Source: Marchantia polymorpha subsp. ruderalis
Lineage: Eukaryota; Streptophyta; Marchantiopsida; Marchantiales; Marchantiaceae
Reading direction: 5' to 3'
Assembly: GCA_037833965.1 (NCBI GenBank)
Contig: AP031353.1
Coordinates: 21,392,501-21,456,500, forward strand
Length of the DNA: 64,000 bases
Shown piece after piece: positions 38,956-49,429 of the stretch (positions are counted from its first letter, which is position 1; each line of letters opens with the position of its first letter). The notes below the pieces were generated by a model. The model had not been told where the DNA came from. It worked only from the letters and a program-made list of their open reading frames with translations, and ran no database searches. Made by a program: the position numbers and the translations under genes.

Positions 38956-39993
38956 TCAAGCAACACCACATATGGAAACTTCTGAATAATACGGGCTCAG
39001 GTCAAACAGCTCGCGAAGATCAGGTTGCAGTTCCAAGTTTCTCTTCTCGAAAGCAGCCACCAGAATCTGGAGAACTCTTGTGAAAGCACTTCCAGAGGGG
39101 CTTTGATGGTAGTACAGAGGATGAGCGAAAATGAAACTCAGAGATACAAATCCAACGATTCCGGCTGGAATTGCTCCGACCCATACCCAACCATACTGTT
39201 CCTGCACCCAAGGGAAGAAGGCCACCGAACCCATGATACGCTCGACGCTCAGACTGAAACACCACAAGTTCATGAACGACACCCTCTCATGGTTCTGCCC
39301 AGGATCAGTGTCGTCGAATTGGTCTGCAGAGAATGCCGTCACACATGCCTTGATTCCTCCCGCTCCAAAGGCCATCAAGTACAATGAACCATAGAAGAAG
39401 ACTCTTTGGGGCACACTAGGCTTGTCGCACATGGTGGGGAGGAGATGATGATCACACGTCGGAGGTTTGAATGGCTCGAAGGACATGGAGACCGTGACAC
39501 AAACCAATGCCTGCAAGTTTCCAAATCAGAATCTCGTCAACTGAGCCATGGAGCATCCGTCTTTCAGTCCACACTTTCCAGAATATTTGCACAAGCTTTG
39601 AATATAGGAAACTTAAATTCTAGATTCTAATCTACGGAGAATTCGAGAGATTGTATTTGGTTGGCATAAAGCAACTCCAGAAAATTCGACACCGAGCTTT
39701 AACATGAAAAAAAATTGTCGTCAAGTAGAGATATATACCAGGAAATATATTATCATGGACCAGACGATGGTCCAATAACGACTCAAGAATGCATCCGCAA
39801 CAAATGCTCCAATAATGGGAGTAAGAAACGTAGTTCCTGCCCAGATGATATAGTTTTTTGCTGCCTCGGCCTCGGTCTCTTGCAGGACTGTCGTAAGGTA
39901 GACTGTGAGAGTGGAAGATATGGCGTAATACGCTACTCTCTCTGCCACCTCGCATGCTGAAGCAACAGTCATATCGCCAAGGATTAGTCGGAC
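38956..39993 (-). pseudogene. N-terminal half of an NPF (NRT1/PTR) transporter
   Basis: NPF proteins are plasma or vacuolar membrane proton-coupled carriers of nitrate, peptides or hormones, usually about 570-600 residues with 12 membrane spans. Two exons are visible. Exon 39993-39739 has acceptor TTTCCTCAG and ends at donor GTATAT. It carries EVAER, the ExxER proton-coupling motif, then YYAISSTLTVYLTTVL and TFLTPIIGAFVADAFL. Exon 39510-38956 follows acceptor TTGCAG, keeps the frame, and carries GAGGIKACVTAFSADQFDD, NLWCFSLSV and YGWVWVGAIPAG. Together they supply membrane spans 1-6. The frame ends at a TGA at 38958 soon after LFDLSPYYSE, with no strong donor and no matching exon for spans 7-12. 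A first exon (phase 1) was not found either. It may be a truncated pseudogene. A distant C-terminal exon is possible but not supported. Confidence 0.82.
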
Positions 39994-40286
39994 TGAGGAA
40001 AGGAAGGCTCAATGCATCGACAGGAGTGTTGATAGAATGTAACGGATGTAAATTCATGCAAATTCTGACGCCAGAATACTGTAACTTGCCTCTCCATCCC
40101 ATTTTCCAATGAAGGAAAAATGTTGACAATCAATCGAGTAACACGAGATAGCTGACCAAATGAGCTAGATGTGCCTGCATGGACTGACTGATAAACAGAA
40201 CATGCACAACGAAACACCCAACATCTTACCCGAAATGACAAGACATGCCATCCGTATCACGTGAAGGCATGATCTCGGATGATCTC

Positions 40287-40364
40287 GTCTTGACATATTG
40301 AGAAAATTGCACATCAACTCTGAAAGTCTTGACATATTGAGAAAATTGCACATCAACTCTGAAA
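40287..40364. repeat. Tandem repeat, 39 bp x 2
   Basis: Bases 40287-40325 and 40326-40364 are identical but for the final position, beginning GTCTTGACATATTG. Non-coding, upstream of the transporter remnant. Confidence 0.95.
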
Positions 40365-40581
40365 CTTCTGAACGACAAAATCAAGATGGAGCCTACTCTA
40401 GCCAGTTAGAATTCCAGCTAAAGACGAGGAGGGGTTTAAGGGAGGAGGAGTGTAATGTATATTGGGGATGAAACTCAAAGTTTATATTGGCTACGGACCA
40501 GACAAGCTTGGGGCCACCTTGTTGCTTGCTTGCTAACGGTTTATATGGCGCGCTAGAATTTCATAGGTGCTCCGTGTTAGC

Positions 40582-40695
40582 TCCTTAACAGTATTCTCAT
40601 CACACTGTTACAGAATCGGTAGCAATACCCCTCTACGGAGCCCAAGGGGTATTGCTACCGATTCTGTAACAGTGTGATGAGAATACTGTTAAGGA
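40582..40695. repeat. Perfect 50-bp foldback hairpin
   Basis: Arms 40582-40631 and 40646-40695 are exact reverse complements over 50 bases, separated by a 14-base loop. The left arm starts TCCTTAACAGTATTC and ends AATACCCC. No mismatch is present. A transcript would fold into a long hairpin, so it could be a young small-RNA precursor, a foldback MITE, or a recent inverted duplication. Confidence 0.95.
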
Positions 40696-40744
40696 TTAAA
40701 TACCGACATATAGAGTTTAATCTACCAATAAAGCACCCCTAAAC

Positions 40745-40930
40745 CGTTAACGTTCGCGGGAGGTTTACGTTTGACGTTCTACGGGTCGTATAAACTCAAA
40801 GCTCGCCGCGAGATTTGTCGGGGCCGGGCGCCACGTTAACGTTCGCGGGAGGACCCGAGCTCCCTGGGTACTCCCGCGGACTCGTAGACCGCAGTAGGAC
40901 AACTATAAACTCAAAGCTCGCTGCGAAATT
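40745..40930. repeat. GC-rich interleaved direct repeats
   Basis: CGTTAACGTTCGCGGGAGG occurs at 40745-40763 and 40834-40852. A second unit, TAAACTCAAAGCTCG followed by a GC-rich tail, occurs near 40789 and 40905. The sequence is abruptly GC-rich compared with the flanks. No coding frame was recognised. Confidence 0.8.
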
Positions 40931-41068
40931 TTACGGGGCCCGGTTCGAGTAGCAGGTGCGCTCTCCCCATCGCCCGCGCGCCCGGTTCAAAGAAGCTTTG
41001 TGACTCGGAGACCGGCAGAGGGCACCGGTCGGACTCTATGACCCGGTTCGAGTAGCCCCGGTGGCGCT

Positions 41069-41841
41069 CCTCGTCACTAAGGGCTCCTCAAAAATGAGGG
41101 AACGCGACCTCTGCCCGCCCGGGCTTTCTGCCCGCAGCCCGACCCCCCCTCCTCACCCGGGCCCACATCCCGACCCCCTCCCCCCGCAACCAGACACCCT
41201 CCCCCGCAGCCCGACCTCCCGGTTACTAGTTATTAGTTGTGGAGACATCATATTATAGTTATTAGTTGTGGAGACATTATCCACTCTGGAGAAATCGCCC
41301 GTAATAATTAAGTTGGCAGCTACCTGAGGCGGAAAAAACAAACTCAATACTCTCATTCTCTGAACTTACATGGCCAGACGAAGGACATAATTCTCAACAC
41401 CATTGTTGGGCTTGATTGTTATTGCCAGCGTTTTTGATTAATCAGAAGTTTGATTTTTCCGATTTACTGCTTGAACGCAGCGCCTGCCCGCGTCTAATTT
41501 TTCCAACCAAATCTCCGAAATGGAAGACATGACATGCCTCGCAATACATTTGTCGTTCGCAGTTCTCTTCAAACGTGGGACAGAATCAGAAGGGGCTAAA
41601 CTATTTAATAAAATTTAATGTAATTTAGCGTGAAGGACTCGGTGACTGGCATTGGCAGAACAGTGGACGCAGACATTTTGCGAAGGGACGGGAAAGTGGA
41701 GTGATCGGGAGGCGGCCATCCCTAGTCGGGCTGGGGGGAAGGGGGGATGGGGTCGGAGGCGGGGAGGTCGGGCTGCGGGCAGAAAGCCCGGGCGGGCAGA
41801 GGTCGCGTTCCCTCATTTTTGAGGAGCCCTTAGTGACGAGG
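41069..41841. mobile_element. 773-bp element with identical 76-bp inverted repeats
   Basis: Terminal inverted repeats 41069-41144 and 41766-41841 are identical over 76 bases (starting CCTCGTCACTAAGGGCTCCT). The flanks are a perfect 9-bp duplication, GGTGGCGCT (41060-41068 and 41842-41850). A 9-bp target duplication with long inverted repeats indicates a non-autonomous Mutator-like element. Perfect arms and target copies suggest a recent insertion. The interior is C-rich at the edges and contains a short direct repeat (ATTAGTTGTGGAGACAT, near 41228 and 41259). No transposase is encoded. Confidence 0.9.
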
Positions 41842-41932
41842 GGTGGCGCTGCTTTACAGCTCTCGAACATAATGGTTGTTCACATTGGTTGACTATGTTC
41901 CCAGCGAAAAGAAATTTCGAAAGTACGTGACC

Positions 41933-42035
41933 AGTAATGTAGTTTCAACTGCGCCAATGACGCCTAGCTTTCCTATTGCTATAGTTGAAACTACATTACT
42001 TTCAACTGCGCCAATGACGCCTAGCAATAGGAAAG
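41933..42035. repeat. Template-switch-like local rearrangement
   Basis: Three overlapping relations exist: inverted 18-mers (41933-41950 and 41983-42000), direct 26-mers (41943-41968 and 42000-42025) and inverted 11-mers (41968-41978 and 42025-42035). One local sequence thus appears forward, inverted and forward again within 103 bases. Confidence 0.9.
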
Positions 42036-42070
42036 CGCTTGATAACAAGCAAGCAGCCTTGAAGACTTCT

Positions 42071-42204
42071 ATCTTTGCTTCTGCGACATGTTTCAGTTTC
42101 GAGCCCACCTAGCTGTGACTTCCCGAGCCTGTTTCAGTATCTTTGCTTCTGCGACATGAACATGTTTCAGTTTCGGCCCACCTAGCTGACTTCCCGAGCC
42201 TGTT
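42071..42204. repeat. Tandem duplication, about 68 bp x 2
   Basis: Units 42071-42133 and 42139-42204 share ATCTTTGCTTCTGCGACATG and CTTCCCGAGCCTGTT, with a few small indels between them. Confidence 0.9.
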
Positions 42205-42966
42205 AGGGCCAAAGTGCCATATTTCATTTTCAGAAAATTCCTTATTTCCAACAAAAAGTCTTTGTTATCTAGATGTAGAAACTAAAAGAATCATTTAACT
42301 AAAACTTTGGGGTGAGAATTTTTGACAAATTTTTGTTGAAGTAGGTGATTTTACTAGAGAAACTTACGTAAATATTCAGCTAAATTTTTGCCATGATAGT
42401 TTGTGACAATTTCTTTGTTCATTGCTGTTACTTTACTAGAGAAATTAATTGAGTACTTGACTAAAACTTTGCGTGACATCTGATGAGTTCATCAAGTTCT
42501 AGTATTTTGTTTCTTTGGTCACCTCATTCACTTGTAGCTTTGAAAACACAGAAATTTATTCAATTAATTTTAAAATATCAAGAAAGTCTCAAAATGTTTG
42601 GGAAACAAAAGTACAAAGACAAAATAGTGAACCCAGAACATTACGAAGTCGATGGTCTAGGTGCACAAAAATCTGTTATCTGAAAATTTTAATTCCAAGT
42701 TTTGAAAATAGATTTCTTCAACTCATGGAATTTTTCGTAGTATTAGTTTCACCAGTTTCGAACACTTCAACGGTGTGGAGAGAGATTTCTCATCGCTAAA
42801 ATGGGAAAAGGATATTCAGAGATCAAAGATAACACCCATTTCTCTCGAAGTTGTATTACATTGCTGACAAATTCGGCCGAAAACTGTCGAGTTCCTTATA
42901 TTCCAAATTTTGATTTGAAATTATTTTTTATTTTGTTGAGGTACGGAACATACGAATTCCGTCCTA

Positions 42967-43867
42967 CAGAGTTAAACCTCCCGATAGTGTCACCTCTTGT
43001 GAGTGACATCCTCCCATTAGTGACATGAAAATGAAGAACCATTAGTTTCTAACGGGTAATTTTATCCAATAATAACAGTACGTCACTATTGTTAATAGTG
43101 TCATTAGATTTTTCAAGAGTGACTATGTAGACCTTTAATAGCTATCATAATTACCAAAAGTCTTTGTTCAGAGTTAAAAGTCTACTTTCGGAGCTTGCTG
43201 ATTGGTCTATCCCAAGTCTTCTCAGTGGTTACAATATTCTCAGACCTTGAATCCGTGTCACTGATCAAATGATGTGAGCGAAGACGTCGACGATATCAGA
43301 CGTCTGTCTCTGCTCACTCGTTGCAATCTGGTTGTGCGATGTTTAAACTCTTGTGGGAAGAGTGCTGGAAGGAAATTGAGACAAATCGAGTGGAAAGAAG
43401 AACACGTCGGTTCTGCCAGTGGGATATTTTCACGCCTTTTCAAGTTGGTCAGGATGGAGCCAAATCCATGAGGAGGAAAACAAGTCAAAAGATTTCAATT
43501 TTCAAGGGTGGCTCCGGGCTGATTCAGAAAATCCAAAATTTCCAACTTAGTCTTCACGTCCAAACAACGCTTGCTTTTAGACATGTGTGAATAAAAACGG
43601 GTGTAGATTAAGAGAGAAAAAAAACTCCCTCCAAACAAGTACAGATTGCGTTGAGAGATAAACGACTACCTCATGCATAACACCTGTGACAGATTGTAGC
43701 GAGAGAGAAAGAAACGCCCCGAAGGCACTATGACAAATTTGTTGAGAAAGAAAGAAGCGCCCATCGAACGCGGGAAAAGATTAGATATCCTCTTGTGAGT
43801 GACACCTCCCAATAGTGACATAAAACCCTAGAACGGTTATGTGTCACTATTGGGAGGTTTAACTCTG
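42967..43867. mobile_element. 901-bp pogo/Tc1-like element
   Basis: The left end CAGAGTTAAACCTCCCGATA and the right end TATTGGGAGGTTTAACTCTG are inverted copies with one mismatch, flanked on both sides by TA (42965-42966 and 43868-43869). A TA target and CAGN-TTAAACCTCC-type ends fit Tc1/mariner elements of the pogo kind. The motif CCTCCCAATAGTGACA recurs in subterminal positions (about 43008 and 43806, with an inverted copy forming a hairpin at 43804-43862), possibly transposase-binding sites. The open frames inside (43274-43590) show no transposase motif, so the element is taken as non-autonomous. Confidence 0.85.
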
Positions 43868-45626
43868 TATATAGAAAGGCCTGGCAATTCAGCTGTCCTA
43901 TGTGGGGGAGTCTGACAGCTCTGCTGACCTTCTCCCCCATGTCTGGAGATTGTGAGATCCGCTCCGCTTTATTTTTGGTGTGGAACCCACACCACCCCTA
44001 GGAGAGCTCACAGACTCGTAGAAGCGCACGGCACGGATCCACACCACAAAGAGTGCTTTGACAATCGGCCGAATGGGTTCCGACATCGGCGGCAGAAGAG
44101 CTGAGAGAATGATTCAAGAGCTGACAAACTCGTTCAAGGCAGTCAAATCTGCTCGTTCTGTCCATGAAGCTGCGGCTCTAAAAGGTCCATGGACGACTTC
44201 GAGAGTTCAGAGATGAGAGGGTACGATCCAATTTATTTTCATCCACCACATCCAAGTAGAGACAAGGTATCCTAGTTTCAAGCTTGAGCTGCTTAGATGA
44301 TCAATATTCCACAACTGCAACATGTTTAGACGGTTTTGAAACTTGCAATTTGCTTGCTTCTATCTTACTGCACTTTTTGCTGATATTGGTTTTGATATCG
44401 CTTTAGGTTTGAGGGAGCCAACGAAGTATGCAAGTGTGGTGACAAATGCTCATGCAACTCTTGCACCTGCAAGTGAGAAAACCGCGTATCTACAGACTTC
44501 AGACCTCCACCTTGCGGACAATGGATAGAGATGCAACCTGATTGCTTAGTCAGCAATCAGCTCACGGTCTACAGCTATGCAGAGGACGCAAGGCGGGCCT
44601 GTTGTTTGTATGCACGCACTACGATTTTCAGAGAATGTAGGAAGTGTTGTCTTGTGCGTCGACGGCTGTAGGAAGAGCTCGACTTCAAGATGACAAGGGT
44701 TGGATTGTATATCCTGTCGACCAAAATAAAGACTTATTTTTCCAGCAAAATCACCTCCCACTGTCTTTTCGTCTTAGTGTAGAATAGGAATGACGAATTT
44801 GAATCTCGAGTGTGTAGGACAGAGGTGAACTTGCAAGCATAGAGGTCTAATCGACTCATAATGGCAAGGGATCATATTTTATGTCCTACACTTTTCCTTG
44901 AATCTAGAGGACATAGTACCAGGGTAGCAGAGATGACCAAAAAAGAGAAACATGGTGTACAATAATGGGATTTGAAGAACGGCATTTGCAGCGAGATAGA
45001 GTCAGTAGTCCAAGTTTAGTTAAAAAACCCTGAACCCTAGGATAGGGGGCACTTGAGCTCAATAGTTGGAACTGAGATGCATAAGCAGCGGGTCAGAGAA
45101 CATTGGTAGGATCTGTTGCGTTGAACCACTGCAAACACTCGTCATCTGAAGGTGTTGTGAAAGTCACATCAATTTAGAACTTTGTGAAAAATCTAGTATC
45201 ATCATCTTCTTAGCATATTGTCTTTGGTTTCTTTTTGTACCAATCATGTACTTTCTTCATAAGCAATTGATGCTTATGTAGAAACGTTAAATTAGAGAAC
45301 CAGACAAGTGTTATTGTGAACTTGAATCTGGCCAAGATGTATTGCTTTTAGAGAATCTAAAAGCAATTTTCTTTCGTGCAAATATGTATTGTCATACAAC
45401 TTACATCCGTAACATGTCATAATTACACACACATATAGAGAACAAGATCATACACACACAAATGCATCACAACTCGCCCCCCTAACTAGCGGTCAAGTTC
45501 CTCTTACTCCAAGTAATCCTATCTACAATCACATGCTATAGATATTCATGGTTGCGCAAATCAGTAGGTTGGGTGCTATGTTATTTCATCGTTAATCACA
45601 TATCAACAATTCGTAACATATGAAGA
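43868..45626. other. Intergenic, no gene recognised
   Basis: No recognisable coding domain was seen on either strand. The left continuation of the methyltransferase retroelement should lie here in minus orientation, but I found no polymerase motif or second LTR. A perfect 12-bp hairpin with a GAA loop lies at 45341-45367. Confidence 0.45.
45341..45367. repeat. Perfect 12-bp hairpin
   Basis: ATTGCTTTTAGA (45341-45352) and TCTAAAAGCAAT (45356-45367) pair exactly around a 3-base loop. A short T run follows, but the context is non-coding and its role is unknown. Confidence 0.8.
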
Positions 45627-45841
45627 TCAAGTCATCTCCCCCTCTGAAGTACATCGTCTAGCCGGAACAAAAGAAATAAGTGGAGTCAAACACGACATGT
45701 TGTGGTAACCCACTTTTTGTTTTTGGTCGGAATTAAAATATTTTTGGAAAATAAGTACCGCGGCAGCAACTGTAAATAGTAATCGGGACGAAAAATAGAG
45801 TACAAAAGGGAGAATCACGGGTCACGGAGAATCTAGGAGTT

Positions 45842-45866
45842 GGGGGGGGGGGGGGGGGGGGGGGGG
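45842..45866. repeat. Poly-G tract, 25 bases
   Basis: A run of 25 G follows CTAGGAGTT. Copy 2 has only GGG at the same place (about 52859-52861), so the tract grew inside copy 1 or is an assembly artefact. Confidence 0.9.
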
Positions 45867-46290
45867 CTTAGGCCGAGGTCGAGCGCCTTGGACGGAGCGG
45901 ACGGTCCCTGCTGAAGACAGAAGAAACCGCCTTCGGCGCAGACGCCTCGAGAGTATCTTTTGCTGAAGACGTACAAAGCACGCGACACATGCGTCTTCGT
46001 CATAAGGAAAACGACCCCGTTACTTCGTAGGCCTTCGGCCGTACGCCTCCGGCGGTAGGTTCCTTCGCCCCAACACCTTCGGCACTAGCGCCTTTGTCGC
46101 TAGCGCCGCCCTTGTCGTTAGGTTTCGCCTTCGGCGGAAGGAATGCCTTCGCATCTAGGATGCTCCTTCGGTGGAAGGATGCGCCTTCGGCGGAGCGCCT
46201 TCAGCGGAAGAAGAAAGAACAACGGAGTCGGCGGAACTCCGGACCTTCGCCGCGAGCGCCTTCGGCGGTACACAAACGGAGAACGGCGTT
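45867..46290. repeat. Hairpin repeat cluster, CCTTCGG type, copy 1
   Basis: Many short palindromes with the core CCTTCGG recur, for example CGCCTTCGGCG (about 45930, 46127, 46190) and GGCCTTCGGCC (about 46030). Each can fold into a short GC stem with a TTC loop. The flanking bases differ between sites but still pair. More lie at 47920-48095, inside the ORF region, and a few in the tail (about 49340, 49540). Confidence 0.85.
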
Positions 46291-46791
46291 GGCAGAAATC
46301 GGCGTAATCAAGATTGAATGTACAAGTGTGGGAGTCCGCGCAACGGCGGAGCGTGAATTCACACGTGCAAATTGGGCCGTTACGCCTCCGCGCCGGCATC
46401 GCATTAAAGCGGGCCGCGGCCAGCCCAAGTGTCGAACGTTGAGCAATCGAGAAGGAAGGGACTCACTCTCACATTTTCAATTTTGCATTCGCTAGAGCTC
46501 GCGACGCGCAGCAAAGTAATTCGCGTTGAACTTGCGGAGAGATTTTCGAGAGTGTAGGAGAGTGTGCGGGAAATTTGCCCAGGGTGCGCAACAGGAGAAT
46601 CTTGCAGGAGTCTTGTGGAGAATTCGCTGAGTGCTCGCGGAAAGGTTGAGAGAGAGTGGGAGGAGAATTGTAGCGAGAAATTGCAGCGAGTTCGCCCGAG
46701 CCTCCGACGCGCAGTAACCGAGTTTGCGGAAAGTTTGCAAGAAGTTCGCGTCAGCAAAGAGCAAGAGTGCGCATGAACTTGCAAGAACTCG

Positions 46792-49094
46792 ATGGCCTGG
46801 TCAACTCAGTTGCGAATGGTCCTGCTGAAAGTGCCGCAGATCGGACTGCGCGCATTTCGGAACGAGCTGTCGGCAGTGAAGCTCGATTTCCTTCTATGGG
46901 GATGGAATTGGATGTGCCCGGATATGGTCCAAGAGTGGCTGCGGGAGAGGAACCAACCTCTGCGCGGTTTTTGACCACATCCGGAGAGGTGGCAGGTCAG
47001 TGATTGGGAGCAGGTCTTGGCAAGGTGCGCGGGAGAGGAAGGCGACCTCCTCTTTGAGTGCGAGAGTGTGCAGGTCACGAAGGGAGAAGAAATTTCCTTC
47101 GGTGCACTTTTCAAGAACAGCAAGTCGAGCAAGAACGGGTACAAGATCCGTGACTACAAGGATCGCATGCGGAGTAATGTCGCGGTAGCACTCCTCCAGA
47201 TTTTACAGCCGCACCGGACCACCTACATGACTTCTTGGCAGGTGGGGTTTGTGGAGCTGGCGTTGACGGGAACTCCGATCCATTGGGCTCGGATTTTGTG
47301 GAAGGCAACGCGACAGCACGCGCAGAGGAGAAGGGAGGATCGATCGATCACCTCTCTCCCTACTTAATTAATTTCTATCGATCGATGGGGTGTTTGACAG
47401 CGTCGGAGTGTATGCAATTTCCCTTGCTGTCACGAAGCAATCCGGGCAGATACGTGAAGGATGTCGAGGTTGACACCGACACCGACGAAACGCCCGCTTG
47501 CACACCACCAGCTCGACCACGAGCAAAGGACAAACCGCGGGCAGTACGAGTACCGTGGAAGTGTAAATGGGATGGAGAAGCGGACCAGAGCTAGCGGGAA
47601 GTGCCTGCTACTCCCGCCCGAAGTCGGACGACCCACGAGCCCTCAAGTCGGCCGAAGCAGAAAGCACGCAAGCTTGTTCTGCCGGCGAGTAGCGCGGACA
47701 CAAGACAAGCCGCGGAGAGAAGAAACTCGCCATCCTCGGAGGAGGATGCGAGTGCAGGAGTTCTTGGGAGGACAGCTGACCTCCCTACACCGAAGGCACA
47801 AATGACTTCGGAGGAAGCACGTAAGCCTTCAGGCCAAGGAAGACGGCATGCGGCACCGGCCAGCGACGGAGAGGTGCTTGGCCTCCGAGCAAGTACCCTT
47901 CGATGACTCGACTTCGGGTCAAGAGCCTTCGGCTCAAGCGCCTTCGGCGTAGGAGCAAAGTAGAAAGGAGCCGTCGGCTCAAAGGACTTCGGCGGAAGCG
48001 TCTTCGACACAGACACAACTCGAGCAGCCTGCGGAGGACGAGGGCAGGAAGGAGGAGACACGTGGCCTTCGGCACAGATGCCTTCGGCGGTAGCAGTTCG
48101 GGTAGGTGAAGCAGGCCCACTGGGAGCAAGATCTCCCACCCCGTTGGAGATGTTGGCAGGAAGTGAAGCGGCGGTCGCGGAAGAAGAGGCTGCGCAACCC
48201 AGCTCCAGAGAATCGAAGAGGATTTCTGCCGTGACAAAGATCCTCGACACAGAGGACGACACGGGGTCAGAGGATGAGGAAGTGGAGTCGGTGCAAGGTA
48301 CACCGACGGGAGTGCTTTGCGAGCAGGTGGTACCGCTATTGCGGTACCTAGATCGCAAGGCAACGAGCTATACGGATCCCTGCCATCGAGGATCCTACGT
48401 TGAATTGGTCAGGAATCGAACTTGGATTAAGGTAGCAACAAATCCCGAGCTGATAGCCCTGGACCAGAAGTACCGGCAGCTAGAGGAGAAGTACAATTTC
48501 CTGCTGGGACATTGTGCCCTCTCGCGGAAGCTGCATAAGACAGCACTTCAGCTGCGAGATGACACAGCGGCCGATGCCTAGCGCGAATTTGGGGAGCTGC
48601 GCGCGAAGATCGAGGCGGAGCTTCCTTCTGAACGAGCTCAAAATTGCATCTTGGCAGAGGAGCTCGTGCAGCAGACACGGTTGCTGGAGCAGAGTGAACT
48701 CGCACGGAGGGCGGACGAGGAGTTTCTGCGTTGACTGCAATCGCAGTGCGACGAATTGAGAGCGCAGCGTGCGGAGGCGGAGCTGAAGTTAGTGGAGTTT
48801 GAAGGCCACAACCGGCGCGCGACAGATCGCATGCAGGAGGAGTTAGTAGCGCGAGTTGACCGGTGTCTTAGAGGTTATACTCGTTGGAAGATTGTAACGC
48901 GGGAGAGAGTGACCTTGCACGAGTTGGAGATTCGTGCGGCGGCCTTGATGTCGGATGACAGTCGGAGTCGGTTGTGCGTAGCGAAGCGGTTGTATTCTTT
49001 TCTGTCGAGGTCGCGGGACGCCATTGCGAACCTCAAATCAGATGTGATCGCGGTGTTGCTGCGGCTGGGACTGCGCAGTAGGGCAGACGATTGA
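46792..49094 (+). pseudogene. Element coiled-coil ORF, broken copy
   Basis: Homologous to the intact ORF of copy 2. The conserved start ATG (46792) is followed by QLRMVLLKVPQIGLRAF and WGWNWMCPDMVQEWL. An in-frame TGA at 46972 interrupts it. Then come DWEQVLARCAGEEGDLLFE, LLQILQPHRTTYMTSWQVGF and TPIHWARILW. From about 47345 to 48130 an expansion rich in CCTTCGG hairpins, absent from copy 2, shifts the frame. Homology resumes at about 48130 with an acidic linker, EQVVPLLRYLDRK, and a long coiled coil holding two more stops (TAG 48579, TGA 48732). The C-terminus ends SDVIAVLLRLGLRSRADD. The function is unknown. The TGA stops are one C-to-T step from CGA. Confidence 0.85.
47345..48130. repeat. 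Copy 1-specific expansion with hairpin units
   Basis: About 790 bases lie between the conserved globular domain and acidic linker of the ORF. They have no counterpart in copy 2, which has a short linker there (about 54765-54960). Toward its right side the segment contains GAGCCTTCGGCTC, GCGCCTTCGGCG and GGCCTTCGGC palindromes. Open frames on both strands here look like products of the GC-rich repeat. Confidence 0.7.
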
Positions 49095-49429
49095 TCGGGT
49101 AGGGAGTTAGTGCGCAGTCGGCCTTCGCACAGGAGGCATAGCAGATGAGGCGTAGAGTAGAGTGTTAGGTAGTTAGGATTTTAGAGTGTAGAAAGTAGTT
49201 CAAGGCGTTGGCCTTGGGGGATTTTCCAATTTCGGAAGTTCAGTTCAAGAACTCGTTTTCTCTACGCGTTTGTGTCTTTCGTTTTGTCACCGCGCAAGAG
49301 GAGTTGTTGAATTGTCGAAGTTACCGCAGCCTACAGCCGAAGGCCTTTGTCTGAGTGTTCTGAGCTAGCAGATAGGCTAGTCAAATCTGAAATTCAAACT
49401 TACACCTTCGGACGATTTTCCCTGTTTGT

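Noticed and set aside
40921..41052. CCCGGTTCGAGTAG motifs resembling tRNA T-arms
   Set aside because: Repeated units of the GC-rich patch, with no cloverleaf.
41061..41870. Two frames on opposite strands encoding the same peptide (TKGSSKMRERDLCPPGL)
   Set aside because: They are the two identical inverted repeats of the 773-bp element read outward, not two genes.
46094..46784. Frames on both strands in the leader of element copy 1
   Set aside because: Biased Arg/Ala/Ser translations of CCTTCGG repeats, not conserved in copy 2.
47591..48363. Long overlapping minus-strand frames in element copy 1
   Set aside because: They arise from the GC-rich hairpin expansion, overlap each other in different frames, and copy 2 has no equivalent.
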